NCBI GenBank assembly: GCA_041550515.1
Contig: JBFEOQ010000004.1
Span: 7,776 to 71,775 of the forward strand
Direction: 5' to 3'
DNA length: 64,000 nucleotides
Source: PFL35 sp041550515
GTDB taxonomy: Archaea; Thermoplasmatota; E2; DHVEG-1
The translations under genes and the position numbers were made by a program. The notes below the pieces were generated by a model, which had not been told where the DNA came from, ran no database searches, and was given only the letters and a program-made list of their open reading frames with translations. Position 1 is the stretch's first letter. Each line of letters opens with the position of its first letter. This document shows, piece after piece, positions 16,638 through 26,018 of this stretch.

Positions 16638-19600
16638 TAAGAAAATAGACCATGGTCTTGGTATTCCCCTAGAGGATGATTATTTCTATGATGAACCAGA
16701 AGAAATTATAGAAAACAAAGAAGCACCACAACTTGAAAGTATAATCAAAACTTTAACTCAAAGAGCTGAAAAAGTAAAAAAACGTGTTATTGACACCGAT
16801 GTTCTTATCGTAGGAGCCGGAATTTCTGGGATGCAAGCAGCACTTGACATTGCAGACAAGGGATATAAAGTTGTAATAATCGACAAAACATCAACTATTG
16901 GCGGAGCGATGGTAAAACTTGATAAAACATTTCCCACAAATGATTGTTCGATTTGTACAGCTGCACCTAAAATGGTTGAACTTTCACGTCATCCAAATAT
17001 TGAACTTATCACATATGCAGGAATAAACAGTCTTGATGGTAAGCCTGGTAAATTCAAAGCAAGCATTTGGCGAAAAAGCAAATATGTTGATCCTGATAAA
17101 TGTACAGGATGTGATGACTGTGCAGAAGTTTGTCCGGTTGATGTTGTAAATCCTTTTGATGAAAAACTTTCAACAAGAAAAGCAATCTATATTGAATTTC
17201 CACAAGCTGTACCAATTATCTACACAATCGATTATGACAACTGTATTGGTTGTGGTTCATGTGACCGAGTCTGCGAACCAGAAGCTATTTCATTTTTAGA
17301 AAAATCTGAAGATATCCAGGTAAACGCCGGAAGTGTAATTCTTGCAACTGGCTTTGAACTATTTGAACCAATTGAAATGCGCAAGGAATATGGTTACGGA
17401 AAATATGACAATGTAATTACTGCGCTTCAATTCGAGAGAATTCTTTCATCATTTGGTCCTACTGAAGGAAAAGTTAAACGTCCATCAGATGCAAAAACGC
17501 CGAAGAGTATCGGTTGGATTCAATGTGTAGGATCGCGCAGTGAGCAACAAGGTTTTCCATATTGTTCACGAGTATGTTGTATGTATGCAACAAAAGAAGC
17601 ATCAATTGCTAAAGAAGCAAACCCGAATATAGATATTAATATCTATTATATGGATATACGCGCGTATGGTAAAGACTTCCAGCAATACTATGATCATGCC
17701 AAAGACTTAGGAATAAAATACATTCGCGGAAGACCTTCATCTGTTTATGAAAATAAGGATAAAAGCATCACTATTAAATACAAAGATACACTCACAGGGG
17801 AAGTAAAAGAAGATACAGTAGATATGCTTGTTTTATCAACTGCGATAAAACCAAATGAGGAAAACAAAAGACTAGGGGAAGCTCTTGGAATTGAAGTAGA
17901 TGAAAATGGTTTCTTTAAACAACAAGACCTATTAACTGATCCAATTCAATCTTCCAGAGATGGAGTATTTCTTGCAGGTTGTATTCAAGGTCCAAAGGAT
18001 ATTCCTGATAGCGTATCAATGGCTAGCGGGGCTGCAGCAAAAGCAGTAGCACCAATAAAGGATCATGAGAAACACATTGGTAAGGAATTTCCACCAGAAA
18101 AAAATGTTGCTGGTGAGAAACCTCGTATTGGTGTGTTTGTTTGTCATTGTGGTAAAAACATAGCAAATTATCTTGATGTTAAAAAGGTAACTGAGGAGAC
18201 AAAAAAACTTCCAAACGTTGAACATGCTGAGCACATTATGTTTGTTTGTTCTGAGGATAGCTGTAAAAAAATCAAGGAAGCAATTGAACAGAAAAAACTG
18301 AACAGAATTATTGTTGCTGCTTGCTCACCACGTACTCATGGTGGTCTATTTATGGATACTCTCATGGAGGCAGGTTTGAACAAGTATCTTTTTGAAATGG
18401 CAAACATCCGTAATCATTGTTCATGGGTTCATTCAGATGATTGGGATGCAGCCACAGATAAAGCGATAAAGCTAGTTAGATCATCAGTTGCAAAATCAAG
18501 AGGACTGGAAGCACTTTCAGAAGAAGAATTTTCAGTTTACCCTGCCACTTTAATTATTGGTGGCGGAATATCTGGAATGAAAGCTTCACTTGCCCTTGCT
18601 GATATGGGTATTAAATCTATTATTATAGAAAAAGAAAAACAACTTGGTGGGAGACTCACAAATCTTCATTCAATGTTTCCATCTGATAAAAAAACTGAAG
18701 ACATTCTTAACCCTATAATTAACAAAATTAAAAAGAACAAGTTAATCTCGGTTATGACTGACTCAGAGCTTGACGAACTTGAAGGATACATTGGAAATTA
18801 CAAAGGAAAAATCAAACAAAAAGGAAAAACCAAAGAAATTGAATTTGGAACAATAATAGTGGCAACAGGTTTTAGAGAAATTGATTTAAAAGGCAGATAT
18901 GAGTATGGTAAAAACGAAAACATACTTTCTCAAACTGAACTTGAAACAAAACTAAAAACTAACAAGTTAAAGGAACCAAAAAATGTAGTAATCATTAACT
19001 GTGCAGGCGCAATGGATGAAGAGCGCCCCTATTGTTGCAGAGTTGGTTGCGGGGTAGCTATAAAAAATGCAAAACTTATAAGCCAAAAATATCCGAAATC
19101 CAAAATTTACATGCTATATCGTGATATGAGAGTTTTTGGAAAAGAGGAAGAAGAATATTATGCTGATGTTTTAAAGAAACATCATGTAACAATGATTCGT
19201 TATCCAGGTGATAAAAAACCTGAGGTAATTCTTAATAAAAAAGATCCTAAAAAGGGTTCTGTATCTGTAATGGTTTATGATGATATTCTCAACGAAGAAA
19301 TGATACTACCTGCTGATTTATTGGTTTTAACTGTGAACACTGAAGGCGGAGCAGAAACTGAGAAACTTAAAAATATGTTGAAAGTGCCTGTTGACTCTGC
19401 TGGTTTCTTTATAGAAACACATGCAAAAATCAAACCACTTGATTTCTCAACATCTGGTGTTTACATGTGCGGTGCAGCACATTATCCAAAAAATCTCGTT
19501 GATTCAATTGCACAAGCAGAGGGAGCTGCATCTCGTGCAGCAATTCCAATTGCTCAAGAAAGAATGAAAGGAGAAGGAATTGTCTCAGAGGTTATTGAAG

Positions 19601-19833
19601 ATCTTTGTAGAGGCTGTGGACTTTGTGAATCAGCATGTGCTTATTCAGCAATTGAAATGAAGCCTAATCCCAAAGATCCAAGTAGATTAATTGCAGAAGT
19701 AAATAGAGCATTGTGTAAAGGTTGTGGTTCATGTGCAGCAGCATGCTTGTCAAGTGCTATTGAACAAAAGGGTTACAAGAGCAAACAGATAAATGTAATG
19801 ATTGCAGCACTCTGTGAAAAGGGAGGCAGCTAG
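16618..19833 (+). CDS. hdrA: Tandem-duplicated HdrA (double HdrA), electron-bifurcating flavoprotein
   Basis: A 1071-residue fusion of two HdrA-type halves. Half one (residues about 55-500) has the FAD fold VLIVGAGISGMQAALDIADK, the HdrA cysteine segment TFPTNDCSICTAAPKMV, and two cluster motifs CTGCDDCAEVCPVD and CIGCGSCDRVCEPE. Half two starts near residue 502 with the HdrA N-terminal module (IGVFVCHCGKNIANYL), has a second FAD fold at about 641, and ends with CRGCGLCESACAYSA and CKGCGSCAAACLSSA. In half two the cysteine-rich segment is replaced by SMFPSDKKTEDIL. HdrA carries the bifurcating FAD linking hydrogenase, ferredoxin and HdrB. I choose ATG 16618 over an upstream ATG at 16546 that lies deep in korC. 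Followed by hdrC and hdrB. Confidence 0.9.
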   Translation: MPLKTYNKKIDHGLGIPLEDDYFYDEPEEIIENKEAPQLESIIKTLTQRAEKVKKRVIDTDVLIVGAGISGMQAALDIADKGYKVVIIDKTSTIGGAMVKLDKTFPTNDCSICTAAPKMVELSRHPNIELITYAGINSLDGKPGKFKASIWRKSKYVDPDKCTGCDDCAEVCPVDVVNPFDEKLSTRKAIYIEFPQAVPIIYTIDYDNCIGCGSCDRVCEPEAISFLEKSEDIQVNAGSVILATGFELFEPIEMRKEYGYGKYDNVITALQFERILSSFGPTEGKVKRPSDAKTPKSIGWIQCVGSRSEQQGFPYCSRVCCMYATKEASIAKEANPNIDINIYYMDIRAYGKDFQQYYDHAKDLGIKYIRGRPSSVYENKDKSITIKYKDTLTGEVKEDTVDMLVLSTAIKPNEENKRLGEALGIEVDENGFFKQQDLLTDPIQSSRDGVFLAGCIQGPKDIPDSVSMASGAAAKAVAPIKDHEKHIGKEFPPEKNVAGEKPRIGVFVCHCGKNIANYLDVKKVTEETKKLPNVEHAEHIMFVCSEDSCKKIKEAIEQKKLNRIIVAACSPRTHGGLFMDTLMEAGLNKYLFEMANIRNHCSWVHSDDWDAATDKAIKLVRSSVAKSRGLEALSEEEFSVYPATLIIGGGISGMKASLALADMGIKSIIIEKEKQLGGRLTNLHSMFPSDKKTEDILNPIINKIKKNKLISVMTDSELDELEGYIGNYKGKIKQKGKTKEIEFGTIIVATGFREIDLKGRYEYGKNENILSQTELETKLKTNKLKEPKNVVIINCAGAMDEERPYCCRVGCGVAIKNAKLISQKYPKSKIYMLYRDMRVFGKEEEEYYADVLKKHHVTMIRYPGDKKPEVILNKKDPKKGSVSVMVYDDILNEEMILPADLLVLTVNTEGGAETEKLKNMLKVPVDSAGFFIETHAKIKPLDFSTSGVYMCGAAHYPKNLVDSIAQAEGAASRAAIPIAQERMKGEGIVSEVIEDLCRGCGLCESACAYSAIEMKPNPKDPSRLIAEVNRALCKGCGSCAAACLSSAIEQKGYKSKQINVMIAALCEKGGS

Positions 19834-20259
19834 ATGGGTAAAAAAGTGGAAGGGAACCTTGATTTAAAATCACTGCAACTCAAAAAAGGGGAACTCCTTC
19901 AAGAAGTGGAAGATTTGTGTGGAGAAAATCTTTTTGGTTGCTACCAGTGTGGAACTTGCACCGCTGGTTGCCCATTCATTGATGAAATGGATCTTTCTCC
20001 AGATGAAGTAATTAGATATGTAATATTAGATAGAAAGGAAGTTCTTAACTCAAAGACGATTTGGCTTTGTGCATCATGTTTTACATGTGCTGAGCGTTGC
20101 CCTCGTGATATTAATATTACAAAGATTATGGAGGCTCTTCGTCAAATTATTCTTAGGAAAAAAATTGATAAAACAGATTTAAAGAAATTCTCAAAAGATG
20201 AAAAAGAAACAATACCACAAATGGCATTTGTAAGCCTATTTAGAAAAAATATAGGGTAA
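19834..20259 (+). CDS. hdrC: Heterodisulfide reductase subunit C-like protein (HdrC)
   Basis: A 141-residue iron-sulfur protein with two [4Fe-4S] motifs, CYQCGTCTAGCPF and CASCFTCAERCPR, in the spacing of HdrC. It relays electrons from HdrA to HdrB. GGGAGGCAGCTAG before the ATG gives a strong ribosome site; the ATG directly follows the hdrA stop. HdrB begins 6 bases after its stop. No membrane segment, so the complex is soluble. In a non-methanogen the disulfide is not CoM-S-S-CoB unless imported, so the acceptor is open. Confidence 0.92.
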   Translation: MGKKVEGNLDLKSLQLKKGELLQEVEDLCGENLFGCYQCGTCTAGCPFIDEMDLSPDEVIRYVILDRKEVLNSKTIWLCASCFTCAERCPRDINITKIMEALRQIILRKKIDKTDLKKFSKDEKETIPQMAFVSLFRKNIG

Positions 20260-20264
20260 AAAAT

Positions 20265-21146
20265 ATGAAACTACTATACTACCCCGGTTGTACCCTCAAG
20301 ACATCTGCAAAAAATCTTGAGAAATCAGCTTTTGCTATAGCAGAAAAACTTGGTCACGAAATGGTTGAAATGGAGGATTGGACCTGCTGTGGCGTAGTTG
20401 CATCTTTAACCGATGATGATCTGATGCATCATCTTGCACCACTTAGAAACCTGATACATGCTGAAGATGAAGGGGAAGAAACAATTGTTACACTATGTGA
20501 TATGTGTTGCAACACTTTAAAACAAACCAATCTCAGAGTAAAGGAGATTCCTGACGATCTTGAAACATTAAACTTATTCATGGATCGGGAAAATGATTAC
20601 AAGGGAACAATCAAAATCATGCATTTCCTAGAGTTCTTACGTGATGAAGTTGGATTTAAAACTATTAAAAAAATGGTAAAAAATCCGCTCAAAGCCATGA
20701 AAATAATGCCTTATTATGGATGTATGATGCTTCGTCCAAGGGAAGTAGCAATAGATGATGCAGAAGAACCAACAATAATGCAAGATCTTTTAAAGGCTCT
20801 TGGTGCAGAAGTAATTGATAATCCTTTCAAAATTGAATGTTGTGGTTCATATCATACTATTGAAGACAAAAAACTTGTCTCAAATAGAGCAAATAAGATA
20901 ACAAATTATGCAATTGATCGCGGTAGCGATGCGATAATGCTATCTTGTCCTTTGTGTCGTTTCAATTTGGATGTTCGAGGAAAAGAAGCTGAGAAAATAT
21001 ATAACAATTATAAACAGCTTCCGGTCTACTATTACACCCAACTTATAGCAGTTGCGTTGGGCTTGGATCCCAAAGTTTATGGATTTGATGAACATGCGGT
21101 GGATCCTGTCCTTTTGTTAAAGAAAAAGGGGGTATTTGAGAAATAA
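20265..21146 (+). CDS. hdrB: Heterodisulfide reductase subunit B-like protein (HdrB)
   Basis: The 293-residue protein shows two complete CCG-type domains: YPGCT, then DWTCCGVVAS and LCDMCCNTLKQ; and YYGCMM, then KIECCGSYHTIE and LSCPLCRFNLD. These cysteines hold the two non-cubane [4Fe-4S] clusters that cleave a disulfide in methanogen HdrB. All expected cysteines seem present, implying real disulfide chemistry rather than a structural relic. It sits between hdrC and the hydrogenase genes. The substrate is unknown here; a lipoyl disulfide is one possibility (inference from the lipoate cluster at 45-55 kb). Confidence 0.92.
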   Translation: MKLLYYPGCTLKTSAKNLEKSAFAIAEKLGHEMVEMEDWTCCGVVASLTDDDLMHHLAPLRNLIHAEDEGEETIVTLCDMCCNTLKQTNLRVKEIPDDLETLNLFMDRENDYKGTIKIMHFLEFLRDEVGFKTIKKMVKNPLKAMKIMPYYGCMMLRPREVAIDDAEEPTIMQDLLKALGAEVIDNPFKIECCGSYHTIEDKKLVSNRANKITNYAIDRGSDAIMLSCPLCRFNLDVRGKEAEKIYNNYKQLPVYYYTQLIAVALGLDPKVYGFDEHAVDPVLLLKKKGVFEK

Positions 21147-21180
21147 AGTAGATTAAAATCAAATAGAAATTGGTGAATAT

Positions 21181-22191
21181 ATGAGTAAGGAAAAAGGAAA
21201 GAAAAAAGAAGCTAAAAAAAGCAAACTACAAGTTGCATTTTATTGGGCTGCAAGTTGTGGTGGATGTGAAATAGCAGTTCTTGACATTGATGAAAAAATC
21301 CTTGATGTAATAGGTTTAGTTGACATTTTATTTTGGCCTGTTGCAATGGATTTCAAATATAAAGATGTTGAAGCGATGAAAGATAATCATATTGATGTTT
21401 GTTTCTTTAATGGATCTATTAGAACTGAAGAACAAGAACATATCGCTAAATTACTTCGTCAGAAATCAAAGACTATGGTTGCGTTTGGTGCATGTGCAGT
21501 AAACGGAGGTATTCCTGGTCTAGCAAATGTTGCAGATCGAAAGGATGTCTTTCACACTGCATATATAGAAAATCCATCAACGGATAACCCGAAAAGATTA
21601 GTTCCAAAAACATCGGTCAAAGTAAAAGAGGGCACATTGACACTTCCTGAGTTTTATGATACTGTAAAAACACTGGATCAAACCATTGATGTTGATTACT
21701 ACTTACCAGGTTGCCCACCAACACCTGATTTAATAATGACTGCTGTTGCTGCAATTGTTGAAAATAAATTACCTCCTAAAGGCTCTGTTATTGGTCCAAT
21801 GAAATCAGTATGTGATGAATGTCGTTTTGAAAAATCTGAAAAGAAAATAAAGGAAATAAAACGAGTTTATGAACTTGATAAATGGGAAGAAAAATGTCTT
21901 CTTGAACAAGGAGTTGTCTGTTTGGGACCGGCAACTCGTGGTGGATGTGATGCTCGATGTCTCGATGCAAATATGCCATGTACTGGCTGTGGAGGTCCAA
22001 CACCTAATTCTCTTGATCAAGGTGCTAAGATGATGTCAGCACTTGCATCAATTCTTGGAATTGAGGGTGAAGAAAATATGAGTGATGAAGAAGTACAAAA
22101 ATTAATTGATCAAGTAGTTGACCCAGTAGGTACTTTTTACAAATATGGTCTACCTAGTGCTATTATTAATAGGAAGGTGATAAAAAAATGA
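21181..22191 (+). CDS. mvhG: F420-non-reducing [NiFe] hydrogenase small subunit (MvhG-like)
   Basis: A 336-residue small subunit. FYWAASCGGCEIAVLDIDEK near residue 22 binds the proximal cluster, FGACAVNGGIPGLAN is the second signature, and PGCPPTPDLI the third. Downstream cysteines (CDECRFEKSE, and GGCDARCLDANMPCTGCGG) bind medial and distal clusters as in group 3c hydrogenases. No Tat signal, so cytoplasmic. Electrons from H2 pass through MvhD to HdrA. Four-base ATGA overlap with mvhA. AATTGGTGAATATG gives a modest ribosome site. A lysine-rich N-terminal tail of about 20 residues is an unremarkable extension. Confidence 0.93.
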   Translation: MSKEKGKKKEAKKSKLQVAFYWAASCGGCEIAVLDIDEKILDVIGLVDILFWPVAMDFKYKDVEAMKDNHIDVCFFNGSIRTEEQEHIAKLLRQKSKTMVAFGACAVNGGIPGLANVADRKDVFHTAYIENPSTDNPKRLVPKTSVKVKEGTLTLPEFYDTVKTLDQTIDVDYYLPGCPPTPDLIMTAVAAIVENKLPPKGSVIGPMKSVCDECRFEKSEKKIKEIKRVYELDKWEEKCLLEQGVVCLGPATRGGCDARCLDANMPCTGCGGPTPNSLDQGAKMMSALASILGIEGEENMSDEEVQKLIDQVVDPVGTFYKYGLPSAIINRKVIKK

Positions 22192-23648
22192 AAACTATAA
22201 CAATTGATCCCATAACTCGACTTGAGGGTCATGGTAAAATTAATATTTTCCTTGATGCAAAGGGCGATGTAGCCAACGCATATTTACAGATTCCAGAATT
22301 AAGGGGTTTTGAGCGTTTTGCGCAAGGGCGAAGAGCTGAGGATATGCCTCAGATTACATCACGTATCTGTGGTGTATGTCCAGTTGCTCATCATTTTGCG
22401 TCAACTAAGGCATTAGATGCAGCATTTAATGTTGATCCACCATCTGCTGCAAAAAAACTCAGAGAATTAATGTACTCTGGATATTACATATACGATCATA
22501 TCCTTCACTTTTATTTTCTTGGTGGACCTGACTTTGTCGTTGGACCAGATGCACCTGCTGCAAAAAGAAACGTTCTTGGGGTTATTGAAAAAGCAGGAGT
22601 TGAAATAGGTAAAGAAGTTATTAAACATCGAGCATATGGTCAGAAAATTACTGCAATTTTGGGTGGTAAAGCAACTCATCCTGTTTGTGGTCTACCAGGT
22701 GGTATTTCTAAAGGACTTAATAAAGACGAAGTAAAAGACATTGAAAAAATGACGAAATCTTGTATTGATTTTGCTAAATTCTCCTTGAAATTATTTAATG
22801 ATATTGTATTAGCAAATAAGAATTATGTTGACTTAATTCTTAGTGATCCTTATCAATTAAAAACCTACAACATGGGACTTGTAGATAAAAACAACAAAGT
22901 AAATTTCTACGATGGTAAGATAAGAGTAACTGATCAACAAGGTAAAGAGAAAGTTAAATTCGATGTAAAAGACTATACAAAACACATTGCAGAACATGTT
23001 GAAGAGTGGACATACATAAAATTCCCATATCTAAAAAGCGTAGGATGGAATGGAATGAAAGATGGTAAGGATAGCGGAATTTATAGAGTTGGACCACTTG
23101 GGAGACTTAATGCCGCTGATGGTATGGCTACTCCACTTGCAAATAAAGAATATAAGAAAATGTTTGAGATATTAGGTGGTAAAGCTGTGAATTCAACATT
23201 AGCATTTCACTGGGCAAGATTGATCGAACTTTTATATGCTACAGAAAGAACAATGGAATTAGTAAAAGATCCTGAAATAACCTCGACGAAGATTAGAAAC
23301 CCCGTAGGTGAACCTGGTGAAGGTATAGGTGTAACTGAAGCTGCTCGAGGAACATTAATTCATCATTATAAACTTGATAAAAATGGACTCATAGATAAAG
23401 CTAATTTAATTGTTGCTACAACCAATAACTCAGGAGCTATAAATATGTCAATAAGAGATGCAGCTAAGGGTATTATTAAGAAAGGTAAGGTTAACGATGG
23501 ATTGTTAAACATGGTTGAAATGGCATTCCGTGCGTATGATCCATGTTTTGCTTGTGCAACACATTCACTACCTGGAGGTATGCCTTTAGAAGTTAATATT
23601 TACAATAAAGAAAAAAAATTGTATAAAACCTTTAAACAAAATCTATAG
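22188..23648 (+). CDS. mvhA: F420-non-reducing [NiFe] hydrogenase large subunit (MvhA-like)
   Basis: The 486-residue catalytic subunit has both nickel-binding motifs: RICGVCPVAHH near residue 60 and DPCFACATH near the C-terminus. It starts TITIDPITRLEGHGKINI, the usual large-subunit opening. After CATH a tail of about 22 residues remains, which a maturation protease must remove; that protease is encoded next. The enzyme activates H2 in a cytoplasmic group 3c (Mvh-type) complex with HdrABC. Length and motifs are normal. Confidence 0.94.
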   Translation: MKTITIDPITRLEGHGKINIFLDAKGDVANAYLQIPELRGFERFAQGRRAEDMPQITSRICGVCPVAHHFASTKALDAAFNVDPPSAAKKLRELMYSGYYIYDHILHFYFLGGPDFVVGPDAPAAKRNVLGVIEKAGVEIGKEVIKHRAYGQKITAILGGKATHPVCGLPGGISKGLNKDEVKDIEKMTKSCIDFAKFSLKLFNDIVLANKNYVDLILSDPYQLKTYNMGLVDKNNKVNFYDGKIRVTDQQGKEKVKFDVKDYTKHIAEHVEEWTYIKFPYLKSVGWNGMKDGKDSGIYRVGPLGRLNAADGMATPLANKEYKKMFEILGGKAVNSTLAFHWARLIELLYATERTMELVKDPEITSTKIRNPVGEPGEGIGVTEAARGTLIHHYKLDKNGLIDKANLIVATTNNSGAINMSIRDAAKGIIKKGKVNDGLLNMVEMAFRAYDPCFACATHSLPGGMPLEVNIYNKEKKLYKTFKQNL

Positions 23649-23662
23649 AGGAAAAATAGAAA

Positions 23663-24145
23663 ATGAAAACAATCATCCTAGGAGTTGGAAATTTGATATT
23701 AGGTGATGATGGAGTTGGTATCCACGTTGTTAATGAACTTAAAAAACAAATTCAATCACCTAATCCTAATCTTACTATCGATGAAGCTCTCACTGGAGGT
23801 ATGAACTTATTGGAGCTAATCCTTGGATATGATAAAGCGATAATAGTTGATGCAGTAAGAACAAAAAATGGGAAAAATGGAGAAGTAAAAAGAATACCTC
23901 TCAATGATTTCTCTACAGTTCATTCTTGTAATCCTCATGATGTGTCTCTTATAGAGGCTGTTGAAATGGCAAAAAAAATGGGAGAAAATCAAATTCCAAA
24001 AGAAATCATTATTATAGGAGTAATGATGAAAGAAATACCTTGTGAATTTGGAGAAAATTTAAGTGAAAAAATTGCTGCAGCTGTTCCAAAGGCTGTGAAT
24101 ATGACTCTTAATGAAAGTAATAAAGATTTGAAAATTTCAAGTTGA
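23663..24145 (+). CDS. [NiFe] hydrogenase maturation endopeptidase
   Basis: A 160-residue HycI/HyaD-family protease. GVGNLILGDDGVGIHVVNEL contains the nickel-ligand acidic residue, IIVDAVRTKNGKNGEV the central Asp, and CNPHDVSLIEA the conserved His. It trims the C-terminal tail of the MvhA precursor once nickel is inserted. Position directly after mvhA and before mvhD supports this target. Start ATG 23663 follows AGAGGAAAAATAGAAA. Confident family call; exact substrate inferred from context. Confidence 0.92.
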   Translation: MKTIILGVGNLILGDDGVGIHVVNELKKQIQSPNPNLTIDEALTGGMNLLELILGYDKAIIVDAVRTKNGKNGEVKRIPLNDFSTVHSCNPHDVSLIEAVEMAKKMGENQIPKEIIIIGVMMKEIPCEFGENLSEKIAAAVPKAVNMTLNESNKDLKISS

Positions 24146-24158
24146 GGTGAAAAATAAA

Positions 24159-24581
24159 ATGACAGATAAATTTGAACCAAATATTATAGGTTTTTTATGT
24201 AACTGGTGTTCGTATGCCGGTGCAGATCTAGCAGGAACAAGCAGGATAAAATATCCTCCAAACATAAAATCGATAAGAGTAATGTGCTCTGGGAGAGTTG
24301 ATCCTGTTTTTATCCTTGAGGCATTGAGAAAAGGGGCAGATGGGGTGCTTGTTGCTGGCTGTCACCCAGGTGATTGTCACTATCAATCTGGAAATTACAA
24401 GACTAACCGTAGAATTAGACTTTTAAAAAAGCTCCTTAGCGAAATGGCAATTGACCCTAACAGAGTTAGATTCGAATATGTTTCTGCTTCTGAAGGTCAA
24501 AAATTTGCACAGGTTGTAACCGACTTTGTGGATGAACTTAAAAAAATGGGACCTAACCCTTTAATAAAATTGAAAGCATGA
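24159..24581 (+). CDS. mvhD: MvhD-like [2Fe-2S] electron-transfer subunit, copy 1
   Basis: A 140-residue MvhD-family protein. Cysteine motifs FLCNWCSYAGAD, VMCSGRVDP and GCHPGDCHY bind the cluster that links hydrogenase or Flx to HdrA. I start at ATG 24159 because GAGGTGA at 24144-24150 lies 8 bases upstream; an earlier GTG lies inside that site. A second copy follows at 24602, with a 50-base identical segment near the start. Two copies would let one HdrA partner with hydrogenase and another with the Flx module (inference). Confidence 0.92.
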   Translation: MTDKFEPNIIGFLCNWCSYAGADLAGTSRIKYPPNIKSIRVMCSGRVDPVFILEALRKGADGVLVAGCHPGDCHYQSGNYKTNRRIRLLKKLLSEMAIDPNRVRFEYVSASEGQKFAQVVTDFVDELKKMGPNPLIKLKA

Positions 24582-24601
24582 AAAAAATTGGAGGTTAAAA
24601 A

Positions 24602-25030
24602 ATGAAAGAAAAATTTGAACCAAATATTATAGGTTTTTTATGTAACTGGTGTTCGTATGCTGGTGCAGATCTTGCTGGAACTAGTAGAATTCAATATCCC
24701 CCAAATTTAAAAGTAATCCGAGTAATGTGTTCTGGTAGAGTAAATCCTATTTTTGTAATAAATGCACTTCAGCAAGGTGCAGATGGAGTACTCATTGGTG
24801 GTTGTCACCCGGGTGATTGTCACTATGAACGTGGTAATTATCTAGCAAGACGTCGAATTTCAGTATTAAAAAAACTTTTGGACTACACAGGTATTGATCC
24901 TAATAGAGTTAGGATGACTTGGGTGTCTGCAGCTGAAGGACATAAATTTGCTGAAGTAGTAAAAGAAGTAACTGAGGATATAAGAAAATTAGGACCAATG
25001 CAACATTTCAAGAGGGGGAACAAATGGTAA
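24602..25030 (+). CDS. MvhD/FlxD-like [2Fe-2S] electron-transfer subunit, copy 2
   Basis: A 142-residue paralogue of the preceding gene, with the same FLCNWCSYAGAD, VMCSGRVNP and GCHPGDCHY motifs but diverged elsewhere, notably toward the C-terminus. Because it directly precedes the Flx-like genes and overlaps the next one by seven bases, it is probably the FlxD subunit that connects the NAD(P)H-side proteins with HdrA. GGAGGTTAAAA gives its ribosome site. Which copy serves which complex is inference from gene order. Confidence 0.9.
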   Translation: MKEKFEPNIIGFLCNWCSYAGADLAGTSRIQYPPNLKVIRVMCSGRVNPIFVINALQQGADGVLIGGCHPGDCHYERGNYLARRRISVLKKLLDYTGIDPNRVRMTWVSAAEGHKFAEVVKEVTEDIRKLGPMQHFKRGNKW

Positions 25031-26007
25031 ACGAAAAAGAACTTCAAGATGCAGTTGAAAAAACTATAAAGAGAGATGATGTAAAATACATTGTTGGTTA
25101 TGAAAAGGGAACTTATGGATTCCAAGTAACCCCATCTTTTGCATATAAACCTGAAGATGCAAAAAAATTCATTTTTACACCATTATGTGTCCATAATTTA
25201 ACTGTATTTCCCATGCTAGAAGAGAAACCTCCACTTCGAAAAGGAGAAGAACCAGATTCACGTAAAGTTGGTGTTGTAGTAAAAGGATGTGACTCTAGAG
25301 CAGTTATTCAGATCATACAAGAAAAGGGTTTAGATCGCGACAAAGTAGTGATAATTGGCATTCCTTGTACAGGAGTTGTTGATCCAAAGAAAATTGAAGC
25401 AAAATTTCCGGGTATATCAAAAAATGCAGATGTAAAGGATGATGGCGATAAATTCATTATTTCACTAGATGGAAAAACTCACAAAATTGTCAAAGATGAA
25501 TTAATGCCTGATAAATGTAAAACATGCGAATATCCTACACCAATTCTCTATGATATACTTATAGGACAAGAAATTAAAAGCACGAAAAAAGAAGATTACA
25601 AAAATGTAAAAGATTTTGAAAATACATCAATGAAAAACAAATGGGAATACTGGGAAAAACAATTTGATAAATGTATTCGTTGTTACGCCTGTAGAAATGC
25701 TTGTCCTCTTTGTTATTGTAAAGAATGTATAGTTGATCAATTGGAACCTCAATGGGTACGTCGATCTGTAGATGTTTCTGAAAATACTGTTTGGAATCTT
25801 ATACGTGCATTTCACTTAGCGGGTAGATGTATTGGGTGTGGTCAGTGTGAACGCGTTTGTCCAATGGATTTACCTTTAATGGAACTTAACAAAAAACTTG
25901 AAAAAGATATCAAAGAGATGTTCGAATATATCCCAGGAATTAATGCCGAGGAAAAACCTCTTCTTGCAATGTTTAAACCTGATGATCCGGAGGAATTTAT
26001 TTTGTGA
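25024..26007 (+). CDS. Flx-type iron-sulfur protein (FlxC/FrhB-like)
   Basis: A 327-residue protein. Its N-terminal two thirds include VVVKGCDSRAVIQIIQEKG and VIIGIPCTGVVDP, resembling FrhB/FdhB-type N-domains. The C-terminal third has two ferredoxin-type clusters, CIRCYACRNACPLCYCKEC and CIGCGQCERVCPMD, and an additional CKTCEYP in the middle. Known Flx operons (FlxABCD-HdrABC, described in Desulfovibrio) contain proteins of this build; FlxC versus FlxB is not certain. It likely relays electrons inside the NAD(P)H-linked module. Overlaps mvhD copy 2 and is followed after 11 bases by the next Flx-like gene. Confidence 0.75.
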   Translation: MVNEKELQDAVEKTIKRDDVKYIVGYEKGTYGFQVTPSFAYKPEDAKKFIFTPLCVHNLTVFPMLEEKPPLRKGEEPDSRKVGVVVKGCDSRAVIQIIQEKGLDRDKVVIIGIPCTGVVDPKKIEAKFPGISKNADVKDDGDKFIISLDGKTHKIVKDELMPDKCKTCEYPTPILYDILIGQEIKSTKKEDYKNVKDFENTSMKNKWEYWEKQFDKCIRCYACRNACPLCYCKECIVDQLEPQWVRRSVDVSENTVWNLIRAFHLAGRCIGCGQCERVCPMDLPLMELNKKLEKDIKEMFEYIPGINAEEKPLLAMFKPDDPEEFIL

Positions 26008-26018
26008 GGTGAAAAAAG

